Shown here: one piece after another, positions 1 through 12,366 of the stretch
Numbering within the stretch: the stretch's first letter is position 1
Layout of the letters: every line of letters starts with the position of its first letter
Assembly: GCF_014174395.1 (NCBI RefSeq)
Contig: NZ_JABEQD010000006.1
Coordinates: 167,218-231,217, forward strand
DNA from: Gluconacetobacter aggeris
GTDB lineage: Bacteria > Pseudomonadota > Alphaproteobacteria > Acetobacterales > Acetobacteraceae
Reading direction: 5' to 3'
DNA: 64,000 nucleotides
Notes under the pieces: generated by a model
Told to the model about the DNA's origin: nothing
The model's input: the letters and a program-made list of their open reading frames with translations, nothing else
Database searches by the model: none
Position numbers and translations under genes: made by a program

Positions 1-2264
<2,264 letters not shown>

Positions 2265-2436
2265 CCCCAGCCCGTCGGGACCGCCCGCGCATTATGAGCG
2301 CGTGACAGGCCTCCTGCCGCACGACCGATATCACGAGATCATCGTTTCGATATCGATCCAGATAAACCCTCGCCCCAGGATCGGACCCGCTCAAGGATTC
2401 GCTGGATTTGTCATAACATCGAACAGGCCGGGAGCC

Positions 2437-2454
2437 GTTTGACCGAGGTCAAAC
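2437..2454. promoter_or_regulatory. FNR/FixK-like palindrome upstream of the PFOR operon
   Basis: A perfect 18-bp dyad, GTTTGAC-CGAG-GTCAAAC. The core TTGAC-N4-GTCAA matches the spacing and near-consensus of FNR/FixK/Anr boxes (TTGAT-N4-ATCAA). It lies about 170 bp upstream of the oxidoreductase start, in the 300-bp gap 2265-2564, where I see no gene. Oxygen control of an oxygen-sensitive PFOR would make sense. The distance is long for a class II site unless the transcript has a long leader. The site is also about 580 bp from the divergent-side genes, so its target is inferred. Confidence 0.5.
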
Positions 2455-2564
2455 GTCACAAATTTCTTTTATCTGTCATCAGGATGGCCATGGCGGACGC
2501 GTGCCCTCAGCGCCCCGGCACGGCCCGCGGGCCGCCGCCAGGAAGGTCCAGCGCCGCCTCGGCC

Positions 2565-3014
2565 TCAGTACGGCCTGTAGGGCAGGAACTTGCCGGAAAT
2601 CGTGACCCGAACCCGATCGCCCGCCGGATCGGCCTCGCGCCCGACCTGCATGCGAAAATCGATCGCACTCATGATTCCGTCGCCGAATTCCTCGTGGATC
2701 AGTTCCTTCAGCGCCGGCCCGTAGACGCTGAGCATCTCATACCAGCGATACAGGAGAGGATCGCCGGGCGCCCCACCGTCGAAGCTCCCCTTGTACGGCA
2801 CCGCGCACAGCCAGGGCAGCGCCGTCTGGTCCAGGTCGAACAGGCCGATCACCGTCCGCGCCTCATCCTCCGAAAACACCATCTGCCCCAGGCAGGCACA
2901 GGTCGTCCATTCCTTGCTGCGCCCGACCTGCCGGGCGATATCAGCCCAGTTCAGGCCCTTGCGAACCCGGGCGATCACGATCGCCTCGGTAACGTCTTCG
3001 CGGCTGGTATACAT
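2565..3014 (-). CDS. cynS: Cyanate hydratase (cyanase)
   Basis: A protein of 149 residues, close to the family's 150-156. Cyanase decomposes cyanate with bicarbonate to ammonia and CO2 as a cytoplasmic homodecamer. The N-terminal helical domain (1-80) and the C-terminal dimer domain are both present. The catalytic triad Arg-Glu-Ser is visible as R90 and E93 (LLYRWYEMLSVYG) and S116 (GDGIMSAIDF). It is the last gene of a minus-strand run behind a small membrane protein and a sodium:solute symporter, 15 bp from the latter. That suggests uptake and detoxification or nitrogen use of cyanate or a related compound. The usual CynT carbonic anhydrase is not adjacent. Confidence 0.95.
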   Translation of the reverse strand: MYTSREDVTEAIVIARVRKGLNWADIARQVGRSKEWTTCACLGQMVFSEDEARTVIGLFDLDQTALPWLCAVPYKGSFDGGAPGDPLLYRWYEMLSVYGPALKELIHEEFGDGIMSAIDFRMQVGREADPAGDRVRVTISGKFLPYRPY

Positions 3015-3029
3015 GCGCCTCTCCCCTTG

Positions 3030-4424
3030 TCAGACGGTCTCGGAAACCGGCCCCGCGACACGCTTCCGGCGTTCCATCCACCAGATCGCGCCCGCGACCA
3101 GCAGATTGGCCACCAGCCCGACCATTCCGGTATTGAGCCCCGCCGGCTGCAAGCCCGCAAGCGCACCGCCCATGGCCACGACATCGCCGACGACCAGCCC
3201 GGCACCCAGCGCCCGGGCCGAGAGCGGCCAGCGCCAGATGATCGCGGCAATGCCGGGAATGAATTGCGACACGCCCAGGTAATAGAAGCTGGTCAGCGTG
3301 ACCATCAGCCCGGACAGATGCCCCGCCGCCAGGATCGAGAACAGCAGATAGAACGCGATCACCGCCTGCGCCCCCCGCCGCTGCCCGGCATCGGAAAGCC
3401 CATGCAGCAGGTTGCGCGACACCAGCGGGCCGATGGCCAGGCAGGTACCGGCCAGGATCACCAGTCCCGACAGCGCGCAGGCACCGGCGGCCAGCCCCAC
3501 CATCCAATCAGGCAGCAGCGCCCCGGCCGCCACCATGAACACCGCATTGGGCGAGGGCACCGGCAGCCCCGCCGAGCGCGCATACAGCGCCACCAGATAG
3601 AGGAACGGAAACATCACCATATAGAGCGGCATGACGATCTGGTTGCGGCGCACCGTCCGCGCCGAGCGCGCGGTGAACACGAAGGCGACCGTCTGCGGCG
3701 CCACACAGAACGCCACGGCCTGGAGCGGAATGGTGGACAGCGCATAGACCTGGTCCCGCAGCGCCACCGGCGGCCCGCTCCACTCCACGGGCGGCAGGTG
3801 CGCCATGCCGCCCGCGCGCAACGCGGCCAGCCCCACCACCGTCACCGTGATCAGCACCAGACTGTCCTTGATCACCGAGACATAGGCCGGCGCACGAATG
3901 CCCGAGAGCATGATCCAGGCAAAGGTCAGCCCGGCGGCGGCGGTGGTCGTCCATTGCTCGGGCAACGCCCAGTGGAACTGGTCGATGACGCGCAGCAGGC
4001 CGACGATCTGCAATTCGCCCATCGGCAGCAGGCACAGGATCGCCGTCAGCACCACCAGCCGTTCCAGCCCGACGCTGCCGAAACGGGCACGGAACAGATC
4101 GGCCATCGTCAGGGCCTGATAATCCCGCCCCGCCCGCCAGATCAGCGGATTGATGAAATAACCGACCGGATAGGCCAGCACGATATAGCCCAGGAACCAG
4201 ATGATGAAGGACGTGCCGGTGCTGTAGGCCGCCGACGGAAACCCCATGATGCTGCCGATACTGTAGGTTTCCCCCACCGCCAGCATGAAGACCAGGATGC
4301 CGCCGAACTGCCCCGACGCCACGAAGAAATCGCGGCTGTCCTGGTGGCCATGGCCACGCCGCGAGAACAGCGCCACCAGGATCGACAGCAGAATGACCAG
4401 GAAGAAGACGATGCTAGCCATCAT
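3030..4424 (-). CDS. Sodium:solute symporter family permease
   Basis: A 464-residue integral membrane protein with about 13 hydrophobic segments distributed over its length. The first segment is MMASIVFFLVILLSILVA, followed by a conserved loop containing DFFVASGQFGG and the GETYSIGSIMGFPSAAYSTG region typical of the SSS family (pantothenate, proline and urea transporters). Its start overlaps the end of the small membrane gene at 4414-4632, a pairing commonly seen for SSS permeases with a DUF3311-type partner. Cyanase follows after 15 bp. The substrate cannot be read from the sequence; the context suggests a small nitrogen-containing or carboxylate solute. Confidence 0.85.
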   Translation of the reverse strand: MMASIVFFLVILLSILVALFSRRGHGHQDSRDFFVASGQFGGILVFMLAVGETYSIGSIMGFPSAAYSTGTSFIIWFLGYIVLAYPVGYFINPLIWRAGRDYQALTMADLFRARFGSVGLERLVVLTAILCLLPMGELQIVGLLRVIDQFHWALPEQWTTTAAAGLTFAWIMLSGIRAPAYVSVIKDSLVLITVTVVGLAALRAGGMAHLPPVEWSGPPVALRDQVYALSTIPLQAVAFCVAPQTVAFVFTARSARTVRRNQIVMPLYMVMFPFLYLVALYARSAGLPVPSPNAVFMVAAGALLPDWMVGLAAGACALSGLVILAGTCLAIGPLVSRNLLHGLSDAGQRRGAQAVIAFYLLFSILAAGHLSGLMVTLTSFYYLGVSQFIPGIAAIIWRWPLSARALGAGLVVGDVVAMGGALAGLQPAGLNTGMVGLVANLLVAGAIWWMERRKRVAGPVSETV

Positions 4425-4632
4425 CCCCTCCGCGATCGAACGCCAGCCAGACGACGGCCATGCACAGCGACGTCAGGAAGAACCAGCCGAACAGCCAGCA
4501 CACCACCAGCGGCACCCCGAAGACCAGCAGGCGGCTTGAACTCAGGATGGGCAGCAACAGCACGATCGCGCCGAACGGCACGCCGACCCCCAGGCCGACA
4601 CGCCACACATCTCTCATGCGTCCCTCTCTCAT
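4414..4632 (-). CDS. Small membrane protein paired with the SSS permease (DUF3311-like)
   Basis: About 72 residues with two hydrophobic segments: GLGVGVPFGAIVLLLPIL near the N-terminus and VFGVPLVVCWLFGWFFLT next. The C-terminus is short and acidic (FDRGGDDG). Size, topology and overlap with the downstream symporter gene match the DUF3311-type partners encoded with sodium:solute symporters. Two start codons (4632 and 4617) sit in a 15-bp tandem duplication, giving MREGRMRDVW or MRDVW; either is possible. A longer upstream extension of the same frame looks non-coding. Confidence 0.7.
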   Translation of the reverse strand: MREGRMRDVWRVGLGVGVPFGAIVLLLPILSSSRLLVFGVPLVVCWLFGWFFLTSLCMAVVWLAFDRGGDDG

Positions 4633-4642
4633 GCGTCCCTCT
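4613..4642. repeat. Tandem 15-bp duplication at the start of the DUF3311-like gene
   Basis: The unit CTCATGCGTCCCTCT occurs twice head to tail. It duplicates a start codon in frame and keeps the reading frame, so translation could begin at either copy. Confidence 0.8.
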
Positions 4643-4756
4643 GTCGATCGCGGCTTCAGTGCGCTGCCCTCCCATGCGGAATTGTGCCGGACGAAGACCC
4701 GGCCGCCATGCCGGTCCGTGCCGTTCCCGTTCGGATTGCGGCTGCATCGTGCGGGT

Positions 4757-5752
4757 TCATGCCCGATGCCGCAGCCCGGCCCTATCGGGCCCGCCCCCAC
4801 CGGTCGGGTCGGAGACACCCATAGTCTGCCAGCATGCATCCGGGCCGCCCACCCCCTTCTCACGCCGGCGCATATGCTCCAGCAGGGCCGTATTGAGGGC
4901 ACGCGCGGCATAGGTCAGGGCGCGGTCGGGATGGCGGCATACGTCCAGGCTGGTGCCGATGCGGTCCTCGCCCAGCAGGGGCACGCTCCTGAGCGACCCG
5001 GCTTCGATCTCGCGGCGAAAACATTCCGGCGGCAGGATCAGCACCGCCCGCCCCTGCAGGGCGAGTTCCTTCTGCACGATCAACGATCCGGTGACGAAAA
5101 CGGGGTCGATGCTCAGGCCGTTGCTCCGGGCCACCCGCTCCATCTCCTGCCGCACCGAATAGGATGCATCGGGCACTGCCAGCGGATGGCGCACGACATC
5201 GCGCAGGGTAACGCCCCGCATCGTCGCCAGCGGATGGTCCGCCCCCACGATCGCGGCATGCTCCAGCGGCGTGCTCGCCTGCACATAGGGCCTGGCGCTC
5301 TCGGGCGAGAAAATGGCCACGCCCAGATCCGCCTCGCCATGGCGCAGGGCCTCGAACAGCTCCTTGGTGCGCCCCTCGCTCACCCGGAAACGCAGGCCGG
5401 GATAGCGGTCATGGATCTCGGTCAGGATCGGCACCAGAAGTTCGGAAACCAGCGCGCCGCCCGCATAGATGCACACGCTGCCGCGCCGCAGGCCGCGCAG
5501 ATCGTCGATCAGTTGGCGCGTGGCATCCATGTCGCCCAGGGTCAGGCGCGCGCGCTCGGCCAGCAATGCGCCCGCTTCGGTCAGGGCCATGCCGCTGGGC
5601 GAGCGGTCGAGCAACGGGGCCCGAAAATGATATTCCAGATGATCCAGCTTGCGCGCCACGGCAGCCGGCGACATGCCCAGAAGCTGTGCTGCCTGCCGCA
5701 ACGAGCCTGTCCGCGAAACCTCGATGAAAACACGCAGGGCTTTCAGATCCAT
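4757..5752 (-). CDS. LysR-family transcriptional regulator
   Basis: About 331 residues from the chosen ATG at 5752 (MDLKALRVFIEVSRTGSL). The N-terminal winged helix-turn-helix covers roughly residues 1-60 (AAQLLGMSPAAVARKLDHLE), followed by the linker and a two-lobed periplasmic-binding-like effector domain (from about 90). The 13 codons upstream of this ATG are not typical of the family. The gene is divergent from the TonB receptor at 6045 and upstream of the symporter/cyanase genes, so it may control either side. The C-terminal 20 or so residues (GVSDPTGGGGPDRAG) are low-complexity and longer than usual. Confidence 0.85.
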   Translation of the reverse strand: MDLKALRVFIEVSRTGSLRQAAQLLGMSPAAVARKLDHLEYHFRAPLLDRSPSGMALTEAGALLAERARLTLGDMDATRQLIDDLRGLRRGSVCIYAGGALVSELLVPILTEIHDRYPGLRFRVSEGRTKELFEALRHGEADLGVAIFSPESARPYVQASTPLEHAAIVGADHPLATMRGVTLRDVVRHPLAVPDASYSVRQEMERVARSNGLSIDPVFVTGSLIVQKELALQGRAVLILPPECFRREIEAGSLRSVPLLGEDRIGTSLDVCRHPDRALTYAARALNTALLEHMRRREKGVGGPDACWQTMGVSDPTGGGGPDRAGLRHRA

Positions 5753-6044
5753 GACAGCCACCCGGAAACGGCCTGACGCGTGGCGCGCCACATATCATTA
5801 TGATTCAACAACAATGTGAAGCAGGCCGCCCGCCGAGGCAACCGTTATTGCACCCCGCCCCGCATCCCGTCATATACGCCACCGCCGGCACGCCAGACCA
5901 TACACCACCCCACGTCGCCAGGGTGTTACGGAAACCGTTCTACTCTGCTCCGCTTTTCGAACTCACGCATTTTATTTCGACCATGCAACTATGCCCCATC
6001 GCCTCACCCATATGCTGACATGGGTCAGCCCGGAGACACCGCGC

Positions 6045-8417
<2,373 letters not shown>

Positions 8418-8436
8418 TGCAGGCAGGGCACCAGTC

Positions 8437-9849
8437 ATGACGAAACCCCTCTTCGCGCTCGACGCGACGGAAATGCTCGCCGGCTATGCCACGGGCGCGT
8501 TCACGCCCACCGAGGTCATGCGCGCGCTCAACGCCCATATCGCCCGTTGGGAACCGACGCTCGGCGCGCTCTATCTCTGGCGGCCCGAACAGGCCGAGGC
8601 CCAGGCCGCCGCCGCCACCGCGCGCTGGCGGCAGGGCCAGCCCATGGGCGTGCTGGACGGCGTGCCCGTCACGGTCAAGGAACTGATCGCCACGGCCGGC
8701 GACCCCGTACCCCTGGGCACGGCGGCGGTGGACCTCTCCCCCGCCCCGGCCGACGCCCCCTGCGCCGCCCGCCTGCGCGAGGCCGGGGCCATCATCTTCG
8801 CCAAGACGACCATCCCCGATTACGGCATGCTCTCCTCCGGCCTCTCCAGCTTCCATACGCTGGCGCGCAACCCGTGGAACCTCGCCACCAATCCCGGCGG
8901 CTCGTCCGCCGGCGCCTCGGCGGCGGCGGCTTCCTGCTACGGGCCCATCCATGTCGGCACCGATATCGGCGGCTCGGTACGCCTGCCCGCCGCATGGTGC
9001 GGCACGGTGGGCTTCAAGCCCACGCTGGGCCGCATCCCCATCGACCCGTACTATACCGGCCGCTGCGCCGGCCCCATGACACGCGGCATGGCAGACGCCG
9101 CCCTGGCCATGGGGCCGCTCACCCTGCCCGACTCGCGCGATGCCACCTCCCTGCCCTACGAGGCCATCGCCTGGTCGGCCGCCCCCCTTTCGCCGGCCGG
9201 GCTGCGCGTGGGCGTGATGCTGGATGCCGGCTGCGGCCTCGCGGTCGACGCGGAAATCGCCGCCGCCATCGAAAACGCCGCCAGCCTGTTCGCGCGCGCG
9301 GGCGCCACCATAGTCGCGGCGCCGCCCGTCCTCACGCGGGACATCCTCGACGGCATCGACCTGTTCTGGCGCGCCAAGTTCTGGGACGAGGTCAGCCGGC
9401 TGCCACAGGCGCGGCGCGCGCGCATCCTGCCCTATATCCTGGAATGGGTCAGCGCGGGCGCACATGTCACGGGCGTGGAGGCCGCACGCGGCTTCGGCGG
9501 CACCTTCGCCCTGCGCCAGGCATGCGCCGCCCTGTTCGACACGGTGGATGTGGTCCTGTCCCCCACCACACCCAACCTCTCCTTCCCGGCCGACTGGGCC
9601 TCGCCCACCAACGATCCGGCCCTCCCGTTCGAACATTGCGCCTTCACCCTGCCGTGGAACATGTCCGAGCAGCCGGCCCTCACCCTCAATTGCGGCTTCT
9701 CGCACGCCGGCACGCCCATCGGGTTGCAGATCGTCACCAGGCGTTTCGCCGACCTGCAGGCCATCCGCCTGGGCCGGTGGTTCGAACGTGAATACGGACG
9801 CGTGCCCCACTGGCCGGGCGAATCCCCCCAGCCCCCGCCCTTCCCCTGA
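8437..9849 (+). CDS. Amidase signature family hydrolase
   Basis: 470 residues, typical of the family. The Ser-cisSer-Lys triad is visible: K81 in VPVTVKEL, S156 in the glycine/serine-rich GGSSAGASAAA loop, and the nucleophile S180 in GTDIGGSVRLPAAWCG. The enzyme hydrolyses an amide to a carboxylate and ammonia; family members cover many substrates, so specificity is not assigned. No signal peptide is seen, so it should be cytoplasmic. The start at 8437 is the ATG 20 bp after the TonB receptor stop; the frame extends upstream only as read-through in the receptor gene. Confidence 0.9.
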   Translation: MTKPLFALDATEMLAGYATGAFTPTEVMRALNAHIARWEPTLGALYLWRPEQAEAQAAAATARWRQGQPMGVLDGVPVTVKELIATAGDPVPLGTAAVDLSPAPADAPCAARLREAGAIIFAKTTIPDYGMLSSGLSSFHTLARNPWNLATNPGGSSAGASAAAASCYGPIHVGTDIGGSVRLPAAWCGTVGFKPTLGRIPIDPYYTGRCAGPMTRGMADAALAMGPLTLPDSRDATSLPYEAIAWSAAPLSPAGLRVGVMLDAGCGLAVDAEIAAAIENAASLFARAGATIVAAPPVLTRDILDGIDLFWRAKFWDEVSRLPQARRARILPYILEWVSAGAHVTGVEAARGFGGTFALRQACAALFDTVDVVLSPTTPNLSFPADWASPTNDPALPFEHCAFTLPWNMSEQPALTLNCGFSHAGTPIGLQIVTRRFADLQAIRLGRWFEREYGRVPHWPGESPQPPPFP

Positions 9850-9904
9850 ACGCCCTCCCCCGAACGCTCCGTCGCACAAGGTCCGCTTTCCCGATGAAAA
9901 CCCA

Positions 9905-11029
9905 ATGAAAAGACGTATGCTTCTCGGCCTCACGGCCGCCCTGCCGATGCTGGCGGCCCGCGCGACGCAGCCCCGCGCGGCAGGGGCCGACCCGCTGCAT
10001 CCCGGCCCCGGCCATGCGGGCCCCACCAACCTCATCACCGATGTCGCGGGCCTCGCGGTCGGCGAGGCGCATGACCCAAAGGCCCGCACCGGGGTCACGG
10101 TCATCCTGCCCGACCAGCGGGTGGCCTGCGCGGTCGATGTGCGCGGCGGCGGCCCCGGCACGCGCGAGACCGATGCCCTCACGGCCGGCAATCTCGTGCG
10201 CAGCGTGGACGCCATCGTACTGTCCGGCGGCTCGGTGTACGGGCTGGGCTCGGCCGACGGCGTCGCCGCGTGGCTGGGCGCGCGCGGGCGCGGCTTTTCC
10301 ATGACGAAGCAGCCCGGCGTCCCGCCCTCGCCCATCGTGCCCACCGCGATCCTGTTCGACCTGGCCAATGGCGGCGACAAGAACTGGGGCCTCAACCCGC
10401 CCTATCGCGACCTGGCATTGCGGGCCATGGACCGTCCCTCCCGCACTGTCGATCTCGGCACGGCGGGCGCGGGCTACGGGGCCCAGGCCGGCGCCCTCAA
10501 GGGCGGTCTCGGCTCGGCCTCCTTCGTCACGGCCGACGGGCTGACCGTCGGCGCGCTGGTGGCGGTCAACAGCCTCGGCTCGGTGGTCGTGCCCGGCACG
10601 CGCCATTTCTGGGCCGGCCAATTCGAAATGGGCCGCGAATTCGGCGGGCTGGGCGCCAGCGCCGCCCATGTCGATCCCGAGGATTGGGGCCGGGCGAAAT
10701 TCAACCCGGCGGCCCGCGCCAACACCACCATCGCCTGCATCGCCACCGATGCCGATATCGACGCCGACGACCTCAAGCGCGTGGCCATGATGGCGCAGGA
10801 CGGGCTTGCCCGCGCCATTCGCCCGGTTCACTCGCCCTTCGACGGAGACGTCATCTTCGCCCTGTCCACGGGGCGGCGCCCCCCGCCCCCCGGCCCGCGT
10901 CCGCTTTATGTCGCACGGCTGGGGGCCTTGGCGGCCGACGTGCTGGCCCGCGCCGTGGCGCGCGGCGTCTACGAGGCAACCCTCCCTCCAGGCATGGGCG
11001 GCCCGACCTGGAAGAGCCTGCCGGGGTGA
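9905..11029 (+). CDS. P1-family Ntn hydrolase (DmpA/NylC-like aminopeptidase or amide hydrolase)
   Basis: 374 residues. An N-terminal signal-like segment (KRRMLLGLTAALPMLAARA) suggests export. The GVTVILP...CAVDVRGGGPGTRETD region and the NTTIACIATDAD motif mark the P1/S58 peptidase family. The autocleavage site would be Asn273-Thr274, as in nylon-oligomer hydrolase NylC, rather than the Gly-Ser of DmpA. Cleavage would free Thr274 as the nucleophile of the small subunit. Adjacent to an amidase and a TonB receptor, it may cut an imported or extracellular beta-peptide or amide. Substrate is not known. Confidence 0.85.
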   Translation: MKRRMLLGLTAALPMLAARATQPRAAGADPLHPGPGHAGPTNLITDVAGLAVGEAHDPKARTGVTVILPDQRVACAVDVRGGGPGTRETDALTAGNLVRSVDAIVLSGGSVYGLGSADGVAAWLGARGRGFSMTKQPGVPPSPIVPTAILFDLANGGDKNWGLNPPYRDLALRAMDRPSRTVDLGTAGAGYGAQAGALKGGLGSASFVTADGLTVGALVAVNSLGSVVVPGTRHFWAGQFEMGREFGGLGASAAHVDPEDWGRAKFNPAARANTTIACIATDADIDADDLKRVAMMAQDGLARAIRPVHSPFDGDVIFALSTGRRPPPPGPRPLYVARLGALAADVLARAVARGVYEATLPPGMGGPTWKSLPG

Positions 11030-11034
11030 CCAGC

Positions 11035-12159
11035 CTACCGACGCACGAACCGCCGAAGCATGCGAGAGGTCACCTGCCCGAACCGGCCGGACAGGCCGGG
11101 GGGAACATGCACGCTGGCATGTCCACCGACATCCAGGTCGAAGGCGCCGACATCTCCACGCTTCCGCCAGACATGGACACCCACCCCGCCTTCCTCCAGC
11201 CAGTCGTGGAATGCCCATAAGGCGGGCGCGCGGCGCCGTCCGACCGCATGGATGCGCCACGGATCGACCAGGGGCGCAAAGAACGGATTGCCCCGTTCGT
11301 ACGCCCAGATTTCCACCCGGATACCAGGCTGCTCGCTGACCCCGCGCGCATGAAAGCCGCCGGTGTCGGCGACGATCAGCGTATTGGCGGGCACGGCAAC
11401 GGCGCGCGGCGCCGGATAGCCCATGGCGGCAAGCGCCTCCTCGTCGACACGGAAGGACCCGCGTCCGCTCAGACGATCGGCGGAACCGGCCGCCTCCAGG
11501 CTCATCCGCTTTTCCCATGCCTGCCGTGCCGGATTCAGCCTGTGCGAACCGGGAACGTACACGAACGGCCCGCTATTCTCCGCCGTCTCGGTCAGCGTGA
11601 ACCAGGCCTTGACGGTCGGATGAAACGTATCGGCATGAAGCTGAAGCTGCGGATCGGGAACGCCGGTGACGGCGTGCGGCAGGATCGTCTGGATATAATA
11701 GAGCGGTTCGCAGTCGCGGCTGCCGGCCAGCCGGATCAGCCGGCCCAGAAGAGGCACGTCCAGCAACGTCCGGACACCGGGCATGCGGGCCAGAACCCGG
11801 GGCTCCAGCGCGATACGGCGTGTCACCGTATCGCCCTGAATGGTCTCGCGCGCCTCTCCCCGATATTGCCGGACATCATCGAGAAGCCGGCTGAACGTCG
11901 CGGCCGGCAGAAAGTCGCGGATGACGACAAACCCGTCACGGTCGAACTCGGTCACGAGATGCGGCGGAATCGCACGTTTCAGCCGCCGCCGCCGCCAGGA
12001 TGCGGCCCGATGGGCCACGCTCTGGCGCAGGACATGCAGCCCCGTCTCATTCAGCCGGCGGCTGCCGATCAGCGGATTGTCGCGAAAGGATTTCACCCCG
12101 GTGAAAAGCTGAAGCGTCCAGACAGGATAGGTCAGAATAGTCTTGATTGTCTTATGCAT
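11035..12159 (-). CDS. PhyH-like Fe(II)/2-oxoglutarate-dependent dioxygenase
   Basis: 374 residues from the ATG at 12159. The double-stranded beta-helix iron site fits H175-x-D177 (LQLHADTFHP) and H270 (DTGGFHARG), with R281 as the likely 2-oxoglutarate ligand. GPFVYVPGSHRL between them is typical of phytanoyl-CoA dioxygenase relatives. The N-terminal 60 residues include a basic stretch (ASWRRRRLKR). The frame is open for another 59 codons upstream, but those are not family-like. The gene follows the GGDEF-EAL gene on the same strand after about 200 bp, with no clear functional link. Substrate unknown. Confidence 0.8.
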   Translation of the reverse strand: MHKTIKTILTYPVWTLQLFTGVKSFRDNPLIGSRRLNETGLHVLRQSVAHRAASWRRRRLKRAIPPHLVTEFDRDGFVVIRDFLPAATFSRLLDDVRQYRGEARETIQGDTVTRRIALEPRVLARMPGVRTLLDVPLLGRLIRLAGSRDCEPLYYIQTILPHAVTGVPDPQLQLHADTFHPTVKAWFTLTETAENSGPFVYVPGSHRLNPARQAWEKRMSLEAAGSADRLSGRGSFRVDEEALAAMGYPAPRAVAVPANTLIVADTGGFHARGVSEQPGIRVEIWAYERGNPFFAPLVDPWRIHAVGRRRAPALWAFHDWLEEGGVGVHVWRKRGDVGAFDLDVGGHASVHVPPGLSGRFGQVTSRMLRRFVRR

Positions 12160-12366
12160 CACATCCGATCGGCCATAGCGGCATGGGAACGCCTCCCCCA
12201 CCGTGCGGTTGCAGCCCCGCCTGTCGCGAGCAGGCAGGGAACACGCCATAGCATCATAAGAAAATGTTGCAAAATCGCGCGACAAGGCAATCAAATCATG
12301 AAAGAAAATTCCCTCTGAACCGTGGAGGGGACACATTCCGCCGGCCCATGGTGCCCATCCTGCGCA

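Noticed and set aside
2439..4913. 824-codon plus-strand open frame
   Set aside because: It lies opposite cyanase, the symporter and the LysR end, and its Arg/Gln/His-rich composition is typical of a shadow frame.
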